A DNA stretch of 64,000 bases from Paenibacillus odorifer (lineage in GTDB: Bacteria; Bacillota; Bacilli; Paenibacillales; Paenibacillaceae): NCBI RefSeq assembly GCF_000758725.1, contig NZ_CP009428.1, forward strand, positions 1,488,001-1,552,000, read 5' to 3'. Shown here one piece after another: positions 48,301 to 58,700 of this stretch; the first letter of the stretch is position 1, and every line of letters begins with the position of its first letter. The notes below the pieces were generated by a model, which was not told the origin of the DNA, ran no database searches, and saw only the letters and a list, made by a program, of their open reading frames with translations. The position numbers were made by a program, and so were the translations under genes.

Positions 48301-48379
48301 CGCAACAAAACATCATTATTCGCAAAGACATTGCAATAATACAACACTAAACTATAGTAGAAGATTACGCAATATAACA
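48301..48379. promoter_or_regulatory. Repeated CGCAA elements between the AraC gene and the uronate cluster
   Basis: CGCAA(C/A)(A) occurs at 48301 and 48321 (20 bp apart) and again at 48368, with AACA or GACA following. AraC-family proteins bind direct repeats about two helical turns apart, so this is a candidate operator. Confidence 0.35.
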
Positions 48380-48447
48380 AGATTCAGGCGGTAGGCAAGA
48401 GAAATAGCTGTAGCTGATTAGACGCAATTGGAAGGGTGGAATTGTGC

Positions 48448-49590
48448 ATGAATGGGAAGGAACAGCGTAAATACTGGCTGGATACAATGCTGCTGATCGG
48501 GGGGCCTGTGCTGAATGCTTTGGCTGAGCGGAAATTAAAGGAACAGCTGCCTACAGAGTTTCATAGGGATCGGAGCCAGTTTGCCCATTTGGAGGCTTTT
48601 GCGAGATTGGCTTGCGGAATGGCCCCTTGGCTTGAACTAGAGGGACTTGAGGGTGCGGAAGAACAGCTTAGAGCACGTTATGCAGGGCTAATGCTGGAAG
48701 CCATTGATGCCGCTGTTGATCCGAATTCACCTGATTATATGGAATTCAAGACCGAAGGCCAACCGCTGGTTGATGCGGCATTCCTGGCACACGCGCTGGT
48801 GCGTGCGCCAAAGCAGCTTGCCGGCAAGCTGAGTGCGCGGGTCAAAGGGAACTTAATAACAGCGTTGAAGCAGACACGCCGGACAGCGCCAAGCGGAAGC
48901 AACTGGCTGCTGTTCAGTGCAATGGTGGAAGCCGCTTTGTATATACTCGGCGATCCTGAATATGACCGGATGCGCGTTGGTTATGCGGTCCATATGTTCA
49001 TGGATTGGTATAAGGGCGACGGAGTTTACGGGGATGGCAAGGACTTTCACTGGGATTATTACAACAGCTTTGTTATTCAGCCGATGCTGGTGGATGTAGT
49101 AGCACTTTTTAAACAGGAGTCGGAGCAATATTCCGCATTGAAACCGCTGATTCTGGAACGGGCACAGCGATACGCTACTGTTCTCGAACGGAGCATTGCA
49201 CCGGATGGAACCTATCCCTTTATCGGGCGTTCGATCGTTTACCGTTTTGGGGCGTTTCAACTGCTGTCGCAGGCGGCGCTGCAGCATTTTCTCGAGGAAG
49301 CATTGCCTCCTGCACAGGTACGCTGCGCTTTGACAGCTGTGATTACGCGAATTATGGAATATCCGGGTACGCTGGATGAGTCCGGATGGCTACGTCCGGG
49401 GGTATACGGTTATCAGCCGGAGCTTGCGGAGAGCTATATCAATACAGGCAGTCTTTATTTATGCGCCTCCGTATTCCTCCCGCTGGGGCTGCTCCCTTCT
49501 GATCCTTTCTGGTCAGGGGAAGAGATGAAATGGACTTCATTAAAAATTGCAGCCGGTGAGGATGTTATGAGAGATCATGCCTTGGAATAA
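48448..49590 (+). CDS. DUF2264-family protein (short form)
   Basis: The 380-aa protein is a single DUF2264 domain of the alpha/alpha-barrel type, with LAC-GMAPWLE near 50-60, GSNWLLFSAMVEAAL near 150-164 and YGDGKDFHWDYYNSFVIQPML near 193-213. It has no signal peptide. From memory, DUF2264 members include beta-glucuronidases of glycoside hydrolase family GH154; I could not check this. ATG 48448 has AGGGTGGA upstream. It is the first gene of a uronate-linked cluster. Confidence 0.82.
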   Translation: MNGKEQRKYWLDTMLLIGGPVLNALAERKLKEQLPTEFHRDRSQFAHLEAFARLACGMAPWLELEGLEGAEEQLRARYAGLMLEAIDAAVDPNSPDYMEFKTEGQPLVDAAFLAHALVRAPKQLAGKLSARVKGNLITALKQTRRTAPSGSNWLLFSAMVEAALYILGDPEYDRMRVGYAVHMFMDWYKGDGVYGDGKDFHWDYYNSFVIQPMLVDVVALFKQESEQYSALKPLILERAQRYATVLERSIAPDGTYPFIGRSIVYRFGAFQLLSQAALQHFLEEALPPAQVRCALTAVITRIMEYPGTLDESGWLRPGVYGYQPELAESYINTGSLYLCASVFLPLGLLPSDPFWSGEEMKWTSLKIAAGEDVMRDHALE

Positions 49591-49663
49591 AAAGTATTCA
49601 GCCATATTAGTGAAGAATAAGATGCTTCGCGGATCTGACTGATCTATAAGGAGGAAAAAAGGC

Positions 49664-51475
49664 ATGAATAAACAGATGCTTTTGGAAATAGTGCATAAAA
49701 TGAAGCCAGTCGATCTGAGCTTGTATTATCCAAAGGGGGATGCGGTTGCTTTTTGGAAACGGGCGTTATCATCGGGAGTACTACAGGTAGATATCAGCGA
49801 AATCCGCGCGGAGGCGGTAAGGCTGGACGGGCAGTCTATACCTGAACTGTCGTATACGTTATTTTCCATTTATTCGCGTACGGGTTCGAGGCTGGAATAT
49901 GAACGGGTCTATTTTGAACGGAGAAGAAGGCTGAATACTTATGTATTTCTGGCTTTGCTGGAGCCGGATCATCCGGAAGTACTGGAGAAGCTGGAGGACA
50001 TCCTCTGGGCTATATGCGATGAGTACACCTGGTGTCTTCCGGCCCACCTCCCAGCGGATCATAATGCAGCTGATATCAACCGGTATATTGATCTGTTTTC
50101 TTCCGAGACCGGATTTACTTTAAGTGAAGTTTTACTTTTGCTCGGGGAACGACTTTCGCAGCTTCTGAGATCCCGAATCCACCATGAAGTAGAGCGGAGA
50201 CTGTTTCGTCCATTTCTTGAAAATGGCCCTTATGATTGGGAGACAGCGCGGCATAATTGGGCAGCGGTCTGTGCGGGATCAATCGGGGCTGCTGCCTTGC
50301 TGTCTGTGGAGGACCCGGCCATGCTTGCGGATATTCTGCTGAGGACAGAGCGCGCCATGTTGTATTACCTGGAAGGGTTCGGTGAGGATGGTGCCTGTCT
50401 GGAAGGCCTTGGGTACTGGAATTATGGGTTTGGTTATTTCACTTATTATAGCGATCTGCTCTGTTCCAGAAGCGCAGGCAGACTGGACTGGTTCAAGCAA
50501 GAGAAGGTAGCGCAAATCGCGCGCTTCCAACAAAAATGTTTCATTGACGGAAGTCATGTAGCCAATTTCTCTGATTCAGTGCCTCAGGTGCTAGTACATA
50601 TGGGATTGTCCCATTATCTGGCGGAAGTCTGTACGGATGTCGAACGCCCCCCATCCGCTTTGCGTGCTCCTTACACTGAAGATCATTGCAGCCGCTTTGC
50701 ACCGGCTTTCCGCAATCTGATCTGGACCAGGGCTGGCAAGGAGGACGAAGCTTGGCGAGCCGCCAGCTATTTTCTCCCTGATGCCGCTTGGCTTGTCTCG
50801 CGTCATATGTCGGAGGCGGGTTCATTCGGATTCGCCACTAAGGGCGGGCACAATGCTGAACCGCATAACCATAATGATCTGGGACATTTCATTCTGAGCG
50901 GCCGGGGAGAAATCTATGCATCCGATCTTGGGAGCGGAGAGTATACTGCTGATTATTTTGGGGCTGGCCGTTACCAGTATGACTGCAATGGATCGCAGGG
51001 TCATTCGCTGCCGATCATTGATGGCCAGTATCAGCTGGCCGGTCGGGAGTTCAGCTCCACAGTGCTGCATGCATCGGCGGCGGAGGAGAGTGATGAGCTG
51101 ACACTGGATCTGACACAGGCTTATCAGGTAACAGGACTACAGTCCTTAATCCGTTCGTTCGTCTGGCATAAAGAGGAACGTCCTCGGCTGGAGCTGACAG
51201 ATACTTACCGGTATGCGGGAATTCCGGCGAGCTGGACGGAGCGGTTTGTCACCTGGCGTGAGCCTAAGCTCCTTCATCCGGGTACCTTGCTGCTGCCGGG
51301 GACTACGGCTCGCGGCGTTGAAGTGACATACGATTCACTGAAAGTTGAGCCGGAGATTACTGTGCATGTGTACCGGGATCATTTTGGCATGGAGAAGCTC
51401 TGGTATAGTCTGGACTTCCATGTGCTTCAGCTTGGCGCGGAGGGCAAACTGCTATTCACTTTTCAATTTCTATAA
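49664..51475 (+). CDS. Heparinase II/III-family polysaccharide lyase
   Basis: The 603-aa protein has an N-terminal alpha/alpha-barrel (about 60-340) and a C-terminal beta-sandwich starting with the family's His-rich motif NAEPHNHNDLGHF (about 396-408). Heparinase II/III-type lyases cleave uronic acid linkages by beta-elimination and leave a 4,5-unsaturated uronyl end. There is no signal peptide, so it probably acts on imported oligosaccharides. AAGGAGGAAAAA precedes the ATG. The GH88 gene downstream would remove its unsaturated product. Confidence 0.85.
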   Translation: MNKQMLLEIVHKMKPVDLSLYYPKGDAVAFWKRALSSGVLQVDISEIRAEAVRLDGQSIPELSYTLFSIYSRTGSRLEYERVYFERRRRLNTYVFLALLEPDHPEVLEKLEDILWAICDEYTWCLPAHLPADHNAADINRYIDLFSSETGFTLSEVLLLLGERLSQLLRSRIHHEVERRLFRPFLENGPYDWETARHNWAAVCAGSIGAAALLSVEDPAMLADILLRTERAMLYYLEGFGEDGACLEGLGYWNYGFGYFTYYSDLLCSRSAGRLDWFKQEKVAQIARFQQKCFIDGSHVANFSDSVPQVLVHMGLSHYLAEVCTDVERPPSALRAPYTEDHCSRFAPAFRNLIWTRAGKEDEAWRAASYFLPDAAWLVSRHMSEAGSFGFATKGGHNAEPHNHNDLGHFILSGRGEIYASDLGSGEYTADYFGAGRYQYDCNGSQGHSLPIIDGQYQLAGREFSSTVLHASAAEESDELTLDLTQAYQVTGLQSLIRSFVWHKEERPRLELTDTYRYAGIPASWTERFVTWREPKLLHPGTLLLPGTTARGVEVTYDSLKVEPEITVHVYRDHFGMEKLWYSLDFHVLQLGAEGKLLFTFQFL

Positions 51476-51547
51476 AAGATGGGCATGAGCTTATAAAAAG
51501 TCCTCTATCAGAGGGTAGAGGCTAATTCGAATAAAGGCGGGATTTAG

Positions 51548-52684
51548 ATGAGTAGATTAGTAAAGCAAGCTTGGGTAGACGAGGCTTGGGGCAAAGCCTT
51601 GGAGAAGACTAGAACGAACAGCCGGAGAATCGGTGCAGAATTCCCCCATGCGAGTCAAGGCGGCAAATACGTGCTTGAAGCACCAAACTGGTGGACAGCC
51701 GGCTTTTGGCCGGGAATGCTCTGGCAGCTCTATGCTGAGAGTGGTGATGAGGATTTGAAAGCGGTTGCTGAGCGGTGTGAGGAACGGCTTGACGAGGTGC
51801 TGGATGGTTATGTGAAGCTGGACCATGACCTAGGCTTTATGTGGCTGTTGACCAGTGTTGCGAACTACAAGCTCACGGGCAGAGAGGCATCACGAGTCCG
51901 GGCGTTGAAGGCAGCTAACTATCTGGCGGCCCGCTTCAATCTGAAAGGAAGCTACATCCGGGCCTGGAATCCATGGAGTGAAGGCGAGGATAACAGTGGG
52001 GTAGCCATTATCGATTGCTGCATGAATACCAGCCTGCTTTTTTGGGCCTCCGAAGTAACAGGGGATCCACGTTATCGACATATCGCTGAGGCGCATATGG
52101 ATACGGTGCTGGAGCACTTCATCCGGCCGGATGGTTCGGTTTATCACATCGTCAACTTCAACCCGGAATCGGGCGAAGTGGTTGAGAAGCTTGGCGGGCA
52201 AGGTTATGCGCCTGAGTCGGCTTGGTCGCGCGGGGCGGCCTGGGCACTCTACGGACTGTCATTGGCCTATCATCATACGGGCAAGCAGAGTTATCTCAAT
52301 ACAGCCAAGCAGGTTGCGCATTTTTTCTTGACCCGTCTGCCCGAAGATCATGTTCCACATTGGGATTTTCGTGCTCCCGGTGAAGTTGGGGAGATTCGGG
52401 ATAGCTCTGCTGGTGCCTGTGCAGCGAGTGGCTTGCTGTTGTTAGCTAGCCAAGTAGATGACTCGGAGGCGCATGTATATCAGAACGGGGCTATAAGAAT
52501 TACAGAATCCCTTTATAGGAATTATGGAACTTGGGACAATGCAGAAGAAGAAGGATTGCTGCTTCATGGTACGAGTAACTATCCTGAGAATCGGAATATA
52601 GATGTTCCGCTTATCTATGGTGATTTCTTCTATGTCGAAGCGCTAGCCCGGCTAAAAGAAGCCGGACCGTTCTACTGGGAATAG
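51548..52684 (+). CDS. Unsaturated glucuronyl hydrolase, GH88 family
   Basis: The 378-aa protein has the GH88 alpha/alpha-barrel signatures WWTAGFWPGMLW (48-59), DHDLGFMWL (92-100) and AIIDCCMNTSLLFWA (153-167). D94 and D156 are spaced like D88 and D149 of Bacillus unsaturated glucuronyl hydrolase. The enzyme hydrates the double bond of 4,5-unsaturated uronyl residues and releases a keto-uronate in the cytoplasm. The next DUF2264 gene starts 10 bp downstream. Confidence 0.9.
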   Translation: MSRLVKQAWVDEAWGKALEKTRTNSRRIGAEFPHASQGGKYVLEAPNWWTAGFWPGMLWQLYAESGDEDLKAVAERCEERLDEVLDGYVKLDHDLGFMWLLTSVANYKLTGREASRVRALKAANYLAARFNLKGSYIRAWNPWSEGEDNSGVAIIDCCMNTSLLFWASEVTGDPRYRHIAEAHMDTVLEHFIRPDGSVYHIVNFNPESGEVVEKLGGQGYAPESAWSRGAAWALYGLSLAYHHTGKQSYLNTAKQVAHFFLTRLPEDHVPHWDFRAPGEVGEIRDSSAGACAASGLLLLASQVDDSEAHVYQNGAIRITESLYRNYGTWDNAEEEGLLLHGTSNYPENRNIDVPLIYGDFFYVEALARLKEAGPFYWE

Positions 52685-52694
52685 GGGGCACATA

Positions 52695-54554
52695 ATGCAG
52701 ACTGAGAAGACATTTACGACTATTGCTAAAAATCCGCTAAAGACCCGGGAGGATCTGATCTCTGCTCTTGAACAGCTTACAGATCCGCTTCGGCCGCTCT
52801 ACAGCAGAGGCGGTGCACGGCTGGCAATCGGCGGAACAGGAGCGAGCTATCCGGCTGCAACTGCAGAAATGGAAGGTTTCTCCCGGGTATTGTGGGGCTT
52901 AGTGCCCCTGCTCATGGGAGGCGGTGAAAGCGGGCTTTGGGATACTGTGCTGGATGGCATACGCCACGGCACGGATCCTGCCCATGAAGAATACTGGGGT
53001 GTAGTTCAAGATTATGACCAGCGTCTGGTAGAGATGGCGGTCTTCGGTTTCGCCTTAGCCGCCATTCCTGAACAGATCTGGTCACCACTTACCCAGAAGG
53101 AACAGGAGCAATTGTACAGTTGGCTGAATCAGATTAATTCCCATCCTTGCTATGACTGCAACTGGCTGTTCTTCAACGTGCTGGTTAATGTCGGATTCCG
53201 CAGAGTCGGCTGTCCCTACGACGCGGAGCAGCTGGAGAACAATCTGAAGCGAATGGATGATTTTTATCTGGGTGATGGCTGGTACAGTGATGGAATTAAC
53301 GGGCATAGCGATTATTATGTTCCTTTTGCCATCCATTACTATGCGCTACTGTACGCGAAGCTGATGGAACAGGAGGACCCGGAACGTTCACAGGTGTTCA
53401 AAGAACGGGCCCGGCTTTTTGCCACCGAATTCTTGGGCTGGTTCGCTCCGGACGGATCTGCCCTTCCTTATGGAAGGAGCTTAAGCTACCGTTTTGCTCA
53501 GTCTGCTTTCTGGGGTGCCCTCGTCTATGCAGGCGTTGAAGTATTCCCTGTAGGTGTGGTCAAAGGATTAGTACTGCGCAATTTGCGCTGGTGGTTCAGC
53601 CAGCCGATCTTTGATGCCGGAGGCGTTCTGACGATTGGTTATACCTACCCCAACTTGGTCATGGCGGAGAATTATAATGCTCCCGGTTCCCCCTATTGGG
53701 CGTTAAAGACATTCCTGCCATTGGCTCTCAGCGCGGAGCATCCATTCTGGAAGGAAGAAGAACTGCCGCTGCCGGATATTCCTGCAGTTATAGTCCAGAA
53801 GCCTGCGCATCTTGTCATTGTCCGCGAACCTGCTTCCGGCCATGTGGCTGCCTTCAACAGCGGTCATCTATATACGAATGAACATACCCACACGTCTGCC
53901 AAGTATGAGAAATTTGTATACTCAACAGGCTTCGGATTCAGTGTGCCCCGCTCCGAATGGGGATTGTCTCAAGGGGCATTTGATTCCATGCTCGCTCTGA
54001 GTGAGAGCGGGGACAACTTGTATCGGGTCAGACGGCGGAATATGGAGACAACAATTGTGGACAATGTGCTGCACTCCGTCTGGAAGCCATGGACTAATGT
54101 GGAGGTTCGGACCTGGATCGTTGCTGGGCTGCCCTGGCATATTCGGATACACCGGATCGAGACCGGACGACCGTTGGACGCCGCAGAGGGCGGCTTCGCG
54201 CTTGGTCAGGAAGCGGGGGTGGAACAGCAGATCGGCCTTACAACCGCCGCAGTATCTACAGCATGGGGAACAAGCGGAGTCAAGGGTTTGATCGGCTATG
54301 AAAAGGCGGAGCTAATTTGGCCTAATGCCAACACAAACCTGCTTCATCCCCGGACTGTTTTGCCTACACTGACGACTTTCCTTGAACCTGGAATCCACTG
54401 GCTGGCTTCGGCTGTATACGGTGATCGGTCCGGAGATTCTTGCGGCGGTATTATAGAACAATCACCTGAGTCTATTTTGAAGGTTACTTTTGATAAGGAC
54501 ATCATAAAGGTTTTTACGTCTAGTGAAGCGGAAGTTATTATCAAAAGAGAGTGA
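52695..54554 (+). CDS. DUF2264-family protein (long form)
   Basis: The 619-aa protein has the DUF2264 alpha/alpha-barrel (about 10-370, with GGARLAIGGTGASYP, NWLFFNVLVNVG, LGDGWYSDGINGHSDYYVPFA and PYGRSLSYRFAQ) followed by a beta-sandwich of about 240 residues that the short neighbour lacks. It has no signal peptide. The two DUF2264 proteins share motifs but differ in length and are not a recent duplication. GGGGG precedes the ATG. A uronosidase role fits the neighbours but is inferred. Confidence 0.83.
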   Translation: MQTEKTFTTIAKNPLKTREDLISALEQLTDPLRPLYSRGGARLAIGGTGASYPAATAEMEGFSRVLWGLVPLLMGGGESGLWDTVLDGIRHGTDPAHEEYWGVVQDYDQRLVEMAVFGFALAAIPEQIWSPLTQKEQEQLYSWLNQINSHPCYDCNWLFFNVLVNVGFRRVGCPYDAEQLENNLKRMDDFYLGDGWYSDGINGHSDYYVPFAIHYYALLYAKLMEQEDPERSQVFKERARLFATEFLGWFAPDGSALPYGRSLSYRFAQSAFWGALVYAGVEVFPVGVVKGLVLRNLRWWFSQPIFDAGGVLTIGYTYPNLVMAENYNAPGSPYWALKTFLPLALSAEHPFWKEEELPLPDIPAVIVQKPAHLVIVREPASGHVAAFNSGHLYTNEHTHTSAKYEKFVYSTGFGFSVPRSEWGLSQGAFDSMLALSESGDNLYRVRRRNMETTIVDNVLHSVWKPWTNVEVRTWIVAGLPWHIRIHRIETGRPLDAAEGGFALGQEAGVEQQIGLTTAAVSTAWGTSGVKGLIGYEKAELIWPNANTNLLHPRTVLPTLTTFLEPGIHWLASAVYGDRSGDSCGGIIEQSPESILKVTFDKDIIKVFTSSEAEVIIKRE

Positions 54555-54683
54555 GAATTACCGCTAACAACATCGTGTTAAAAGACAAGTGAATGAGTAG
54601 AGTATGACTGATTTCTCGTATAAAAAATAAATTTCTGTGGTTGTACAATTTCCCCCGTACAGGCACTTCTAGGCGCACGCCCA

Positions 54684-54691
54684 CATACAAT
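54684..54691 (+). promoter_or_regulatory. Sigma-E/sigma-K type -10 element before sigK
   Basis: CATACAAT fits the mother-cell sigma-E -10 consensus, and the extended CATACAATA fits sigma-K (CATANNNTA). The -35 region is weak. It lies 70 bp before TTG 54761. This suits sigK, whose gene is read first by sigma-E and then by its own product. Confidence 0.45.
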
Positions 54692-54760
54692 AAGGATGAC
54701 CATGAACCCGTAAGGCAAACAGATCGGTTTCATTGTACAAGTGCGGGAGGTGTCGCCAAG

Positions 54761-55462
54761 TTGCCTGGATTCTTAAGCACGATTGCGTTGCTGATCAAAG
54801 AACTGACGCTGCTGGTATCATACGTAAGGAATAATGCATTTCCACAACCGCTCTCGGAGCAGGAGGAAAGCCGATACTTAGGGATGATGGCTGAGGGAGA
54901 TGCCAAGGCCCGCAATTTGTTGATTGAGCATAATTTGCGGCTCGTTGCCCATATAGTGAAAAAATTCGATAACACCGGAGAAGACATGGAGGATCTGATC
55001 TCCATCGGCACCATCGGCCTGATTAAAGCTATTGAGAGTTATCGTCCGAACAAAGGGACAAAGCTAGCCACATTTGCAGCACGTTGTATTGAAAACGAAA
55101 TTCTGATGCACCTGCGTTCGCTCAAGAAAACACGTAAAGACGTATCCCTGCATGATCCAATTGGGACGGACAAAGAAGGTAATGAAATTACTCTCATCGA
55201 TATCCTTGGTTCGGAAGCGGATGATGTTATTAAAGAAGTGGATTTGAAGATCGAAAAGAGTAAGATTTATCGTAATCTTGATATACTGGATGATCGGGAA
55301 AAAGAAGTTGTCGTGGGGCGGTTTGGATTGGATACAGGTGGAGAAGAGCGGACCCAGCGGGAAATTGCCAAGGAACTGGGGATCTCGCGGAGTTATGTGT
55401 CGAGGATTGAGAAAAGGGCGCTGATGAAGCTGTATCATGAGTTTTATAAGGCGAAAAGATAA
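54761..55462 (+). CDS. sigK: Sporulation sigma factor K, uninterrupted
   Basis: The 233-aa protein begins with a short pro-sequence (about 20 residues; hydrophobic, then [13 protein letters not shown]), then sigma regions 2 ([30 protein letters not shown], 50-79), 3 and 4 (EVVVGRFGL...[22 protein letters not shown], about 185-225). Sigma-K directs late mother-cell genes for spore coat. TTG 54761 has GGGAGGTG upstream. The gene is continuous, unlike the skin-split sigK of B. subtilis. From codon 67 on, the same sequence recurs as a decayed copy at 60.3 kb. Confidence 0.93.
   Translation: MPGFLSTIALLIKELTLLVSYVRNNAFPQPLSEQEESRYLGMMAEGDAKARNLLIEHNLRLVAHIVKKFDNTGEDMEDLISIGTIGLIKAIESYRPNKGTKLATFAARCIENEILMHLRSLKKTRKDVSLHDPIGTDKEGNEITLIDILGSEADDVIKEVDLKIEKSKIYRNLDILDDREKEVVVGRFGLDTGGEERTQREIAKELGISRSYVSRIEKRALMKLYHEFYKAKR
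54959..54972 (+). repeat. Left copy of the 14-bp sequence shared by both sigK copies
   Basis: AAAAAATTCGATAA within sigK; the same 14 bases at 60278-60291 mark where the second sigK copy begins to match. Candidate recombination site. Confidence 0.6.
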
Positions 55463-55473
55463 TTGATTTTATG

Positions 55474-55517
55474 AACCTAGAGATGAGGATCTTCATTACT
55501 CATATCTAGGTTTTTGT
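55474..55517 (+). terminator. Terminator after sigK
   Basis: AACCTAGAGATGAG pairs with CTCATATCTAGGTT, followed by five T. It differs from the terminator after the truncated copy (60779-60807). Confidence 0.75.
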
Positions 55518-55791
55518 GTTTTAATAAGAAACTAGCAGCATAATTATTTACTGTGTTTAATATTGTGTTATATTGACTGAAAAGTAAATGTCAATCCAAA
55601 TTACCTGTGTTTGAGCAGCTACCTCGGCTTGATGATCTAACCCAATCTATAAATTAACAAATTACCATGATAGCTCGCATGTAAAAATCATTTATTAAGA
55701 GGGCGATATCTATTTAAAATACGAAGCGGTTAATGCTTCAGAATTTTCTAGTTGACATTGATACGATGGTTTAAATTACAGGAAGAGTTTT
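55518..55791. other. AT-rich gap before the NACHT-nuclease gene
   Basis: No gene is visible. A consensus -35 TTGACA lies at 55752-55757, but the -10 region 17 nt later is poor (ATTACA). If used, transcription would start only a few bases before ATG 55792. Confidence 0.5.
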
Positions 55792-58700
55792 ATGAAACTG
55801 CTAGGTGTTTGGTATAAATACTGCAATGGTAGGGAGCTCCGCTATGGTAGTGGCAGACGCTCCTTAATTTTGAATGAAGAGAAGTATTGTTACAACCATT
55901 TAGTTGAAGTATCACTTCCAAATATTACTTTGACACTAACCTACCAGCTATCTATCATTAATAAAGAAAGAAAAACTAATGATATGAACGGTGATCATAT
56001 GAAAAAAAAATTCGAATGGCAAAGATGTTGGTATCCATTAGGCGATCCGGTACAGGTAGATAGCTATGGTTTTTTAAACAACCAAGATTCCCAACAGAAG
56101 GAGTTAAGCGCTATACCCCTTACAGATCTCACTGAAAAAGAATGTTTGATCCTTTTGGGTGAACCAGGAAGCGGTAAGTCGTATACGCTACAACAAACAT
56201 TCGATTCAGAATGCACAAACTTAGCTCAAAAATCTGAAGACATACAGTTTATTGATTTGCGGCATATCTCGTCACGTGAGGTACTTGAGAAAGAGTTATT
56301 TGATCAAGATTATTTTAGGTTATGGATCAGTGGTTCACACAGACTAACTCTTTATATTGATAGCTTCGATGAGTCCTTGATGCAGTTTGAATCATTGGTC
56401 GATGTTTGGGTTAAACATCTTCAAAAATATCAAACTCACATAAGCCGATTGAAATTACGATTGGCTTGTCGAACTGGTGTTTGGATTGACGATCTTTGTC
56501 ATAGCTTAGAAACCTTATGGACTAAAAATAAATTTTCAATTTATAACTTGGCTCCATTGAGCAAAAATGATGTAATTCAAGCATTACATCAAAGTGGAAT
56601 AGAACCCACTTCATTTTTAGAAGAGGCTAAGCTTAAGCGAATTAGCTCCTTCCTCGCTAAACCGGTCACGCTAAATTTTATATTGGAAAGCTATCACAAT
56701 GCAGAACAAAAGCTTCCTGAATCGCAACTTGAAATCTATGAACATGGCTGTCGTTTGTACTGTAGTGAAATTAATCGTGAAAGAAGCCGCAAGCGGAGTA
56801 TTGCTGACAAGTCAAATGAAGAACAAAAATATGAAATTGCATCCCAAATTGCGGTTCTAATGCTAACAACTAATCGTAGTTTGGTTAATATTAATACTAC
56901 TGTTACTCAGTCTAATGAGCTTGGGCTACAAGAAATTCGTACTGCTTTTCCCACAATAGAGAAAAAAATGTTGGAAGAAACGCTTCGAACTGGTTTATTT
57001 ACCCTAGTGAATGGACGGCGCTTCCAATGGTCTCACTTAACATTTGCTGAATATTTGGGCACGACATATCTAAGCAAGAAAGTCAGTATAAAGCAATTAG
57101 CGAATATTTTGTTTCACCCTGAGATGAGAGAGATGCTTATACCTCAACTTAATTCTGTTGCAGCTTGGTTAGCAGGAATGAATGAAGAAATGTTTGATTT
57201 AATTTTAAAGTATGATTATCAGGTGTTATTTTTATGTGATTTCACTAGAATAAGCTTCACACAAAAACGTAAACTCATCGACTCACTCCTAAAGAATAAG
57301 AATTCCCGCGTTAACTTCACACACTATATTGATTATAGAAAATACTCCTTATTAAATCACCCCAGCATTGAAGACCAACTACGTCATTTTTTAATGAACG
57401 GGTTGAACGAAGAGCACTCTCTACAAATCGCTATAGCTATAGCTGTTGAGTGTAATTTAACGGGATTACAAAATGAATATTTAAGATTAATTAAAGATCA
57501 CTGGAATCAAGTCCAGTCAAATGCTTTAGAAGCCTTCATAAAAATTGCGGATCGAGAAGGCCTAAGAATGTTAAAAGAAGTTCTTTTGAAGGACTCTATA
57601 TCTGACAATCATGTATATCTTCACGTAATAATAAGGATGAAAAAAGAAGGGATATTGAATGTAATTGAATGGTTACAACTGATAAGTCGTTCAAGCTATT
57701 TAGACCGAGAAATAAGTTTTGCTACCGATACAATAAAAGTATGGATTTCTACATTGAGTCAGGTTGAACTAATTAAAGCGATTAAATGGGTAATTTGCCA
57801 ATATGTAAAACCAGTGAAAAGCAGAAACTCTTCAACCATCTCATTAATATCAGACCTTGTTCTGATTCATGCTTGCCCTTGGTTAAGTGATTCAGAAGTG
57901 AAAACGGAATGGATTCAGCTTCTAAATGTTCGTACCTTTTATATAGACATGGGAATTACATTTACTGCTTCTAAATTGTCCGTACAGGATCAATTAGATG
58001 ACTCAGCTCGTAGATGTCTCCTAGAAAAGATAGTCAGCAATAAATGTTTAATTAATGTTCATGAGATTAAGGAACTGGCTAATTCACTAAAGAACTATGA
58101 AAATGATGCCCAGTGGATTCGGGAATGTATCGCCACTACTAATGATAAAAAAGAGTCCGCTCGCTGGAAGTGGCTGTTAAATTCGTTAACTAAGAAAAAC
58201 AACAATAACAGTTTAAAATTAAAGAAAACTAGTGTGAGCATACGTGCAGAAAGACTGAAACCCTTTATTGAAGCAATGAATACGAAAGCTGATTCATTTG
58301 AAGATAACTGGATTAGGTTCAGCCAACTCAAAGTAGTATCGAGGTTAGATCGCATATTAAATGATAAAGCATATGAGGTTTATATATTTTTATGTAGAGA
58401 TTCGAATATATGTAATTTATTGTTAAATGCCGCGGAAGCGTACTTAAAACTTGTTTTACCTTCTCTGGATGAGTGGGAGAAGTCCCTCAATTCTAATAGA
58501 ATATCAGCTGGAAGTTTAGCACTGAACATTTTATTTAGTAATTCTCGCGAGAGGCTAAACGAACTTCCTTGTGAAGTATGGGAGGCGTGGCTGCCGGGGA
58601 TTATAGAACCTCAATTATATATAACGGGTTATAGAGATGCAGATTTAGATCTACAACAGTTTGTTGCTCAGCTCCACTCAACTCTAACAGTTCAAGTATT

